Below, in pieces: positions 57,454 through 64,000 of a stretch of 64,000 nucleotides of DNA. Each line of letters opens with the position of its first letter. Positions within the stretch are counted from its first letter, which is position 1. The stretch lies in NCBI GenBank assembly GCA_018830285.1, contig JAHJSB010000060.1, forward strand, positions 124,001 through 188,000, in the 5' to 3' direction. This stretch comes from Alphaproteobacteria bacterium (GTDB lineage Bacteria; Pseudomonadota; Alphaproteobacteria; Caulobacterales; Hyphomonadaceae). A program made the translations under genes and the position numbers. The notes beneath the pieces were generated by a model. That model was not told the DNA's origin and did not search any database. It saw only the letters and a program-made list of their open reading frames with translations.

Positions 57454-59178
57454 ATGGACGGGCATGGATACGAGGTCCTGGTCAAGGACGCGCTGATTTT
57501 CCTGTTCGCCGCCGGTGTTGTCGTGCCGGTGTTCCGGTATCTTCGATTGCCGTCTGTAGTCGGATTCATCCTGGCCGGGGTCGTGCTCGGCCCGTACGCG
57601 CTGGGATCGCTGGCACATGTCCAGCCGCTGCTGGAATATGTTTCGATTTCCGATCCCGAGGCCGCCGCGCCCTTTGCCGATCTCGGCATCTTGTTCCTCC
57701 TTTTCCTGCTCGGCCTGGAATTCTCGTTCGAGAAGCTCTGGTCGCTGCGGCGTGCCGTGTTCGGGGCAGGCGGACTCCAGTCCATGCTCAGCGCTGCGGC
57801 CATCGCCGGGGCGGTCTATTGGGCAGGCCTGCCCGCTGAAGCGGCGATCATTTGCGGACTGGCGCTGGCTCTGTCGTCGACGGCCATCGTCATGCAGATC
57901 CTGGTCGAGCAGAAACGCGTCACCCGGCCGATCGGGCGAACGGCGATGAGCGTGCTCCTGTTCCAGGACATACTCGTCGCCCCCATCCTGATCTTCATCG
58001 GTTTCCTGGCCATGGCGGAGGAGGCCAGTGTCTCCGCGGTCCTGATCGAGGCGGTGGTCAACGGACTGATTGCGGTCGCGTTCATCATGCTGGTCGGGCG
58101 CTTCGCCCTGCGTCCGGTGTTTCGTCTCGCGGCGCAGATGGGCGGACGGGATTTCCTTATGGCGCTGACCTTGCTGACGGTTGTCGGCGCCGCGACGATC
58201 ACCGCCTCGGCGGGCCTGTCGCTTGCGCTGGGGGCGTTCATGGCAGGGCTCCTGCTTGGCGAAACCGAATTCAAGCACCAGACGGAAGTCGATCTCGAGC
58301 CGTTCAAGGGCCTCCTGCTGGGCGTGTTCTTCATGACCGTCGGCATGGCGCTCGACCTGCCATCGCTGGTGACGCAACCGGGGCTGATCCTTGGCGGGCT
58401 TGCCGCCCTGCTCGTCACCAAGTTCCTGATCGCCTTTCTCGCCTGCCGCCTGTTTGCCGGGGACAGGCTTGTCTCCCTCGAAACGGCCAGCCTGCTGGCG
58501 CCGGCGGGCGAATTCGCCTTCGTCGTGGTCGCCGCCGCCGGTGCGGCCGGCGTTCTGGATGCAGGCACATCGGGCAACATTGCCGCGATTGCCGGCCTGT
58601 CCATGCTGCTCATCCCGGTGCTCGGCCGGCTTGGCGGACTCGCCGTGTCGCGGCTTGAAAGCGACGAACCGGCGACGCACCTCGACACGGATTTCTCGGG
58701 CCTGAAGGGTCATGTGATCATTGCGGGCTTTGGCCGGGTGGGACAGACGGTTGCGCGCATCCTCCACGAGGAAGACACCGAGATCGTCGCACTGGAACGC
58801 AGCGCCGTGCGTCTGGCAAAAGCCAGGCAGCAGGGGTGGCAGGTCTTCCTGGGCGATGCCGCCCGGCCTGAAATTCTCCAAAGCGCGGGCGCGGATGGCG
58901 CCCGCCTGTTTGTCGTGACCGTGGACGATGTGGCCGCCGCAGAAGCCATGGTGGCCTCCTTCCACAAGCGGCACCCGGATGTGCCGATTGTCGTGCGCGC
59001 GCGCGACCATGAACATGCGACGCGACTGCGCCGCGCAGGCGCCAGCCAGGTCATCCCGGATGCGATTGAATCCGGCCTGCAGATGGCGGGGCGGGCCCTG
59101 GCCGAATTTGGCTATGACGAGGAGACGGTTCGCAACCGCCTTGCGGCCGAGCGTACCGAGGAATACCGCCGGTCCTGA
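57454..59178 (+). CDS. CPA2 monovalent cation:proton antiporter with RCK domain (KefB-like)
   Basis: A 574-residue transporter with about 12 membrane spans (residues 1-400) and a cytoplasmic RCK/TrkA-N domain from about 415. The RCK Rossmann motif is IIAGFGRVGQTVARILHEED. It likely exchanges K+ or Na+ for H+ and may be gated by NAD(H) or glutathione adducts as in KefB/KefC. The ATG at 57454 was preferred to a TTG nine codons upstream. The ribosome site is weak. Confidence 0.9.
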   Translation: MDGHGYEVLVKDALIFLFAAGVVVPVFRYLRLPSVVGFILAGVVLGPYALGSLAHVQPLLEYVSISDPEAAAPFADLGILFLLFLLGLEFSFEKLWSLRRAVFGAGGLQSMLSAAAIAGAVYWAGLPAEAAIICGLALALSSTAIVMQILVEQKRVTRPIGRTAMSVLLFQDILVAPILIFIGFLAMAEEASVSAVLIEAVVNGLIAVAFIMLVGRFALRPVFRLAAQMGGRDFLMALTLLTVVGAATITASAGLSLALGAFMAGLLLGETEFKHQTEVDLEPFKGLLLGVFFMTVGMALDLPSLVTQPGLILGGLAALLVTKFLIAFLACRLFAGDRLVSLETASLLAPAGEFAFVVVAAAGAAGVLDAGTSGNIAAIAGLSMLLIPVLGRLGGLAVSRLESDEPATHLDTDFSGLKGHVIIAGFGRVGQTVARILHEEDTEIVALERSAVRLAKARQQGWQVFLGDAARPEILQSAGADGARLFVVTVDDVAAAEAMVASFHKRHPDVPIVVRARDHEHATRLRRAGASQVIPDAIESGLQMAGRALAEFGYDEETVRNRLAAERTEEYRRS

Positions 59179-59253
59179 CGGCGCTCCCTTGCGTCAGGCT
59201 TGCTTCCCGCTAGGGCAGTTCATGCCTAGTTTGTCTCAAACAGGGAGACCGCC

Positions 59254-59922
59254 ATGAGCGCCACAATCAAGATCGAGAACGAGATCGCCGTCATCACCAT
59301 GGATGATGGCAAGGCCAATGCCATCAACCCGACCATGCTGGCCTCGCTGAACGCGGCGCTGGACCAGGCCGAGAAGGAGGCCAAGGCCGTCATCATCACC
59401 GGTCGGCCGGAACGCTTCTCTGCCGGGTTCGACCTGAAGCTGATGGGCGGCTCGACGCCGGAAGACGTGACCAAACTGGTCAAGGGTGGCGGCGCGCTGG
59501 CCTTGCGCCTGTTTACCTTCCCCATGCCTGTCATTGCAGCGTGTACCGGGCACGGCATTGCCATGGGCTGCTTCATCCTGCTCGGCTGTGACAAGCGCTA
59601 TGGCGCGACAGGCCCCTACAGGATCGGCGCCAACGAGACCCAGATCGGCATGGTCCTGCCGGTATTCGCGCTGGAGCTGTGCAAGGCGCGTCTCAACCCG
59701 CTCTACATGACAGAATCCGTGGTCATGGGCACGCTGTTCAGCCCGGAAGAGGCCGTGACGGTCGGCTATCTCGACAAGGCGGTCGCGCCAGACCAGGTGA
59801 TGGCCGAAGCGATGGCCGAGGCCGAACGCCTGAAAGCGCTGCCAGGCAAGGCCCTTGCTGGCAACAAGCGCATCCTGCGCCAGCCGACCGTCGACGCCAT
59901 TGCCCCGACCGTGGTGATCTAG
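59254..59922 (+). CDS. Enoyl-CoA hydratase/isomerase family protein
   Basis: A 222-residue crotonase. Key segments are PERFSAGFDLKLM, GHGIAMGCFILLGCDKRYG (oxyanion loop) and TLFSPEEAVTVGYLDKAV. It is somewhat shorter than the usual ~255 residues at the C-terminus. AGGGAG precedes the ATG. The adjacent LysR gene is convergent. Its role in a pathway is not fixed; no partner beta-oxidation enzyme is adjacent. Confidence 0.87.
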   Translation: MSATIKIENEIAVITMDDGKANAINPTMLASLNAALDQAEKEAKAVIITGRPERFSAGFDLKLMGGSTPEDVTKLVKGGGALALRLFTFPMPVIAACTGHGIAMGCFILLGCDKRYGATGPYRIGANETQIGMVLPVFALELCKARLNPLYMTESVVMGTLFSPEEAVTVGYLDKAVAPDQVMAEAMAEAERLKALPGKALAGNKRILRQPTVDAIAPTVVI

Positions 59923-59928
59923 GCCGCC

Positions 59929-60822
59929 TCAGCTGGCTTCGGCCAGCTGCTGCACAAGATCCCGCAGCCAGGCGAGGGCGGGATCTTCGGCATTTTCGCG
60001 ACGCCAGTAGAGAACACTGCGCAGGTGCGGAAAGACAGGCGGCAGCGGCAAGACCGCAAGGCCTGAGCTTTCGGCCAAAGGCAGCGGTACGGTGGCGACC
60101 AGATGCGTCCGGCGCACGATCTCCAGCGCGGGCATATGGTGGGGCAGGCGCATGACGGGCGTGATCCGGTGACCCGCTGCCCGGGCAATTTCCTCGACAT
60201 AGGACCGGCCTTCCCGTCGGCTGGAGACCACAACGTGGCGCAGCGCCACGAAGTCTTCCATAGTCAGAACCTGTCCTGCGCTTGGATGGTCGCGGGACGT
60301 GACGCACGCATAGGGCGTGGCGAGCAGTTCGACGCTTTCCAGATCCCGGCCGCGCAGGTCGGCGACGTCGATGGCGAGATCCAGCCTGCCTGACGCGAGT
60401 TCCGATGAAATGTGGCCACGTTGCACCTGGCTCCAGGCGATCCTTATGCCCGGTGCTTCGGTCTCAAGCCGCCTGGCCATGTCCGGCGCGAGGATGAAGG
60501 CGCCGGCATCGCGTGCAGAGATGTTGAAGACGCGCGTCGATCGGGACGGTTCGAATGTGGAGCGTTGTTCCAGTCCGGCGCGCAACCGGTCCAGCGCGTC
60601 GCGCACGGCCGGCATCAGCGCATCGGCCATGGCCGTGGGTTTCACGCCGCGCCCCTCGCGCACGAACAGGGGATCCTCGAAATGCACACGCAGGCGGGCG
60701 AGGGCATTGCTGACCGCGGGCTGGGTGATGTGCAGGGACTCGCTCGCCCGGGTCAGGCTGCGCTCGGCATAGATCGCCTCGAGAACGGGCAGGAGATTGA
60801 GGTCGATCGTGCGCAGGTTCAT
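59929..60822 (-). CDS. LysR family transcriptional regulator
   Basis: A 297-residue LysR regulator: the N-terminal HTH is RTIDLNLLPVLEAIYAERSL, with LHITQPAVSNALARLR, and an effector domain (about 90-295) with PFVREG-like FVREGRGVKPT. It starts MNLRTID with GAGAG before the ATG. It is convergent with the enoyl-CoA hydratase, whose promoter lies at the other end, so no target is implied by position alone. Confidence 0.9.
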   Translation of the reverse strand: MNLRTIDLNLLPVLEAIYAERSLTRASESLHITQPAVSNALARLRVHFEDPLFVREGRGVKPTAMADALMPAVRDALDRLRAGLEQRSTFEPSRSTRVFNISARDAGAFILAPDMARRLETEAPGIRIAWSQVQRGHISSELASGRLDLAIDVADLRGRDLESVELLATPYACVTSRDHPSAGQVLTMEDFVALRHVVVSSRREGRSYVEEIARAAGHRITPVMRLPHHMPALEIVRRTHLVATVPLPLAESSGLAVLPLPPVFPHLRSVLYWRRENAEDPALAWLRDLVQQLAEAS

Positions 60823-60991
60823 GGCGGCTCTCACAACTATCACCAATAGTGATGATTATGTTTCATATAATAAAGTTGCCGAATAGTCGATATTGTCCCA
60901 TTCGGAACGGGCACACACGCCGTGGCCAGGAACCCGAATGCCCTCTGAGACGATGCTGAAGATGAAATCCGCTGCGCGCGTGGCCGCGACG

Positions 60992-61738
60992 CTACAGCCA
61001 GCCTGCGGCCTTCATCAGCATGACCGCGCCGACAGCGGTGACGAGGTATTTCATGCCGCGCTTGAAGTTGACGTCGGTCATGCGCTCCAGCACCTTGCCG
61101 CCCAGCGTCGTGCCGAGCATGGACAAAGGCACAGCCGCGAGGATCAGCCAGGCCGGGGGCAGGGCCTGAAGGCCGGCCGCCGCCAGTATCGGCACGCTCC
61201 AGAATATGATCTTCACGAAATGCGCCAGCACCTGCGTCACCGCCTTGGTGGCGACGATGGCCTGGCGCGTCATGTCGGTGCGCACGAAGAACAGGTCCAG
61301 CAGCGGCCCGGCCACGCCAGCCACGGTGTTCAGCGCCTGCACGACGAAACCGGCGCCTTCGGCCTGGAACCGCTTCTGGATATCGAGATCGACGACCGAT
61401 TTGGGCAACCAGACCAGCAGCGTCGTCAGGCCCAGCATCAGGTAGACTGTCTGGCGGTCCGGGCGCCAGCTGAGCGCGAAGAGCAGTCCGACCGCTGCGA
61501 TCGATCCCAGCGCATAGCGCCGGAAGATCGGCCACTCGATATGCTTGCGCCAGAGATAGGCGCGATAGCCGTTCGAGATCATCTGGATCGATCCATGGAT
61601 GATCATGGCTGTGGCCACCGGCACGAGCGCTGCCAGTACGCCCATGAAGATGATGCCACCGGCCATGCCGAAAATGCCGGAAATGAATGTCGTGACGAGA
61701 ACGGTTGCAAGAATGATCAGGGCGCTCGTCAGGGTCAT
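60992..61738 (-). CDS. TauE/SafE family sulfite exporter/permease
   Basis: A 248-residue integral membrane protein with about 7-8 spans, including FISGIFGMAGGIIFMGVLAAL and WLILAAVPLSMLGTTLGGKVL, the two glycine-rich repeats of TauE/SafE. Substrates are anions such as sulfite or sulfoacetate in characterised cases, unknown here. The ATG at 61738 starts the first span; an upstream frame is not membrane-like. It is divergent from the acyl-CoA dehydrogenase. Confidence 0.87.
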   Translation of the reverse strand: MTLTSALIILATVLVTTFISGIFGMAGGIIFMGVLAALVPVATAMIIHGSIQMISNGYRAYLWRKHIEWPIFRRYALGSIAAVGLLFALSWRPDRQTVYLMLGLTTLLVWLPKSVVDLDIQKRFQAEGAGFVVQALNTVAGVAGPLLDLFFVRTDMTRQAIVATKAVTQVLAHFVKIIFWSVPILAAAGLQALPPAWLILAAVPLSMLGTTLGGKVLERMTDVNFKRGMKYLVTAVGAVMLMKAAGWL

Positions 61739-61876
61739 GTGCGGCGGCCTAGCGCACTTCGCACGACGGAACCAGACGCCGGCCTTGCCGCCAAGACAGT
61801 CGACGACCCAAGCTCCCGGATGATAAGACAATCCTCAAAGAACTCAGAAACTGAAAGATAGGAAGAGAGAAACACC

Positions 61877-63178
61877 ATGCCTGACACCCAACACGCCGCT
61901 GATGCCAGCGCCGACATGAACGACCTGCGTATGTCGGAAGGCGTTCGCCCGCTTTACGACCATGTCCGCAAGTTCATCAAGGAAACCGTCAATCCGATGA
62001 GCGAGGAATTCCACCGCCTCGGCGAGGGCAGGACTGACATCTGGTCCTATGCACCCGGCCAGCTGGAATGCCTCGAAAAGGCCAAGGACGAAGCCAAGAA
62101 GCAGGGCCTTTGGAACTTCTTCCTGCCCGACGATGAAACCGGCGCAGGCCTCAAGAACCTCGATTATGCCTATATCGCCGCCGAGCTTGGCAAAAACCCG
62201 ATGGCCTCCGAAACCATGAACTGTTCGGCGCCTGACACCGGCAACATGGAAGTCCTGGAACGGGTCGGTACGCCGGCGCAGAAGGAAATGTGGCTGAAGC
62301 CCCTGCTTGAGGGCAAGATCCGTTCGGCCTTCGCCATGACCGAGCCCGGCTATGCGTCGTCCGACGCCAAGAACGTGTCGATGACGGCTGTCCTCGAGGG
62401 CGACGAGTGGGTTCTCAATGGTGAGAAATTCTACATCTCCGGTGCCGGCGATCCGCGCTGCAAGATCATGATCACCATGTGCAAGACCAGCCCGAATGCC
62501 GACCCGAACAAGCAACAGAGCCAGATCCTGGTACCGCTGCCCCATCCCGGCGTCACCATTGTCGGCCCGATGCATGTGTTCGGCGATCCCGATGCACCGC
62601 ATGGCCACATGCACCTTCGCTTCGAGAACGTCCGTGTGCCAAAGGAAAACATGCTGCTCGGCGAGGGCCGCGGTTTCGAGATCTCGCAACTCCGCCTCGG
62701 CCCTGGCCGCATCCACCACTGCATGCGCTCCATCGGCCAGGCCGAACGCGCCCTCGACCTGATGTGCGTTCGCGGCATGACGCGCGAAGCCTTCGGACGG
62801 CCGCTGGTCAAGCTTGGCGGCAATACCGAGATCATCTCGCGTGCCCGTATCGAGATCGAAGCCATGCGCATGATCGTGCTCAAGGCTGCCAAGGCCATGG
62901 ACGTCCTCGGCAACAAGGAAGCCCGTGTCTGGATCTCGATGGCCAAGGCAATGGTGCCGGAACGCGTCTGCCAGATCATTGACCAGGCCATCCAGATGCA
63001 CGGCGCCGCAGGCGTATCGCAATGGACACCGCTCGCCCAGATGTACACCAGCCAGCGCACGCTGCGCCTTGCTGACGGCCCGGACGAAGTGCACCACATG
63101 GTCATCGGCCGCGCCGAACTCGCCAAGTATACCGGCGAGGAAGAAGATCCGGCTCTGGCCGCCGTCTGGCGCAAATAA
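61877..63178 (+). CDS. Acyl-CoA dehydrogenase (long)
   Basis: A 433-residue FAD-dependent acyl-CoA dehydrogenase, longer than the one at 11348. Flavin and substrate motifs are AFAMTEPGYASSDAKNVSM and LNGEKFYISGAGDPRC, and RIHHCMRSIGQAERAL is near the base-binding helix. It resembles the ACAD10/11-like bacterial branch. It lies far from the MerR cluster and lacks the ACGT element upstream. A strong terminator follows. Confidence 0.92.
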   Translation: MPDTQHAADASADMNDLRMSEGVRPLYDHVRKFIKETVNPMSEEFHRLGEGRTDIWSYAPGQLECLEKAKDEAKKQGLWNFFLPDDETGAGLKNLDYAYIAAELGKNPMASETMNCSAPDTGNMEVLERVGTPAQKEMWLKPLLEGKIRSAFAMTEPGYASSDAKNVSMTAVLEGDEWVLNGEKFYISGAGDPRCKIMITMCKTSPNADPNKQQSQILVPLPHPGVTIVGPMHVFGDPDAPHGHMHLRFENVRVPKENMLLGEGRGFEISQLRLGPGRIHHCMRSIGQAERALDLMCVRGMTREAFGRPLVKLGGNTEIISRARIEIEAMRMIVLKAAKAMDVLGNKEARVWISMAKAMVPERVCQIIDQAIQMHGAAGVSQWTPLAQMYTSQRTLRLADGPDEVHHMVIGRAELAKYTGEEEDPALAAVWRK

Positions 63179-63206
63179 GCCCGGCAAGGTATTGCAATCG
63201 AAGTCA

Positions 63207-63240
63207 GGGCGCGCGACGGAAACGTTGCGCGCCCTTTTTT
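63207..63240 (+). terminator. Terminator after acyl-CoA dehydrogenase
   Basis: A GC stem GGGCGCGC...GCGCGCCC extended to 12 pairs with a GAAA tetraloop, then six Ts. It lies 29 bases after the stop. Confidence 0.93.
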
Positions 63241-63267
63241 GGTGCGATGATTGCAGGAGCCAGACCG

Positions 63268-63966
63268 ATGCGCCTAATCCCCCGTTTCATTCCGCGCCTG
63301 CACAATATCCTCGGTCTTTTGGTTGGCGGCCAGGTCCTCTTGTGGATCGTGTCCGGCCTCTTCTTCACGGTCTTTCCGATCGAGCAGATACGCGGCGAGC
63401 ACCTGCGCACCGAAGCACCGGCGACCCTCACGTTGCCAGCAGGTGGCCTCGCCCCGATTGACGGGCTGGTCGGCGCGGACGTGGCGACCGTCCGCCTGAA
63501 GCCCTTCCTCGGCAGCGCGGTCTACGAGACCGAGACGGCTGCCGGCAAGGCCCTGTTCGACGCGGCCACCGGCGTGCCGCTCTCGCCGCTCGACGAGGGC
63601 TGGGCCCGAAGCGTGGCCGAAGCCAGCTGGGCGGGCGATGGCGCGTTGACGTCGCTGACCTTGATCGACGCCGCCCCGCGCGAGGCTGGCCGGGGCCAAG
63701 GCCGGGCCATGTGGCGCGCCGACTTTAACGGGCATGATACCGCGACCTTCTGGATCGACCCGCAGGCCGGCGACATCACAGCAGTGCGCACGGGCCTCTG
63801 GCGAACCTATGACCTGCTCTGGGGCCTCCACATCATGGACTGGACGAACCGCGAGACGTTCACCAGCTGGTGGATGAAACTCGCCGCCTTCCTGTCGCTG
63901 GTACTGACGCTGGCAGGCATCTGGCTGGTCGTACTGCGCGTGCGCCGGGGCAAGATCCTGCGCTAG
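63268..63966 (+). CDS. PepSY-associated membrane protein
   Basis: A 232-residue protein with an N-terminal span (LGLLVGGQVLLWIVSGLFFT) and a C-terminal span (LAAFLSLVLTLAGIWLVVLR), with a periplasmic PepSY-like part between (YETETAAGKALFDAATGVPLS, then FWIDPQAGDITAVRTG). PepSY_TM proteins are often linked to ferric siderophore reduction or protease control. The ATG at 63268 has AGGAG eight bases upstream, preferred to an earlier Met. It is near the window end, and no partner gene is visible. Confidence 0.8.
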   Translation: MRLIPRFIPRLHNILGLLVGGQVLLWIVSGLFFTVFPIEQIRGEHLRTEAPATLTLPAGGLAPIDGLVGADVATVRLKPFLGSAVYETETAAGKALFDAATGVPLSPLDEGWARSVAEASWAGDGALTSLTLIDAAPREAGRGQGRAMWRADFNGHDTATFWIDPQAGDITAVRTGLWRTYDLLWGLHIMDWTNRETFTSWWMKLAAFLSLVLTLAGIWLVVLRVRRGKILR

Positions 63967-64000
63967 GGCAATTTCAGTGTTCCGGAATTCGCCTCGTGCG

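Overview
The window is 64 kb of a GC-rich alphaproteobacterial chromosome. A PodJ-type polar organizer behind a full CtrA box (TTAA-N7-TTAA) and a GANTC site, a MerR-controlled fatty-acid oxidation cluster, and the glyS-ppdK-cell wall hydrolase and lytic transglycosylase-dapA-smpB gene orders suggest a dimorphic or budding Caulobacterales/Hyphomonadaceae-type bacterium. The family placement is inferred; there is no rRNA gene to settle it. I saw no rRNA, tRNA, CRISPR array, insertion sequence, prophage or plasmid gene. This is dense housekeeping DNA, not an island.

Layout. 0-0.25 kb: tail of an alpha/beta hydrolase, then 0.58 kb with only a possible decayed ORF. 0.8-8.6 kb (minus): def-fmt-GNAT-truA, rmuC, and the 1,183-residue PodJ-like protein. 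8.8-16.4 kb (plus): MerR regulator, two acyl-CoA dehydrogenases, a thioesterase, a thiolase and a FadB/FadJ-type multifunctional enzyme, closed by a strong terminator. 16.5-25.5 kb: rne (minus) divergent from an amiC-type amidase, then a TPR lipoprotein, ispE, a WecA/MraY-like transferase, and a convergent polyprenyl diphosphate synthase. 25.7-35.8 kb: small lipoprotein, DUF2007 protein, NPPY methyltransferase, a 45-aa membrane peptide, glyQ, a CDGSH protein, an inverted hypothetical gene, glyS, ppdK and a SleB-type cell wall hydrolase.

35.9-40.8 kb (minus): NAD biosynthesis operon nadA-(secreted protein)-nadB-nadC-SDR, with a pair of similar operator-like sites upstream. 41-46 kb: M20 amidohydrolase lipoprotein and lytic transglycosylase (minus), dapA-smpB (plus), then a palindromic intergenic element. 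46-55 kb: a TIGR02301-like protein, gamma-glutamyltransferase, family-5 UDG, D-2-hydroxyacid dehydrogenase, PNPOx-like protein, nitronate monooxygenase, twin acidic Ala-rich exported proteins, SDR, NUDIX and a glycosyltransferase. 55-64 kb: patatin, rsmD, tadA, KefB-type antiporter, enoyl-CoA hydratase, LysR, TauE/SafE, a third acyl-CoA dehydrogenase and a PepSY protein.

The main functional blocks are complete beta-oxidation under a MerR regulator, de novo NAD synthesis, translation start and quality control (def, fmt, smpB, glyQS, tadA, truA), and envelope remodelling. No clear undescribed multi-gene system stands out. The best leads are regulatory: the paired 21-bp element in the fatty-acid cluster, the paired nadA sites and the CtrA box at podJ. 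Next come a few orphan small proteins and unusual gene overlaps.
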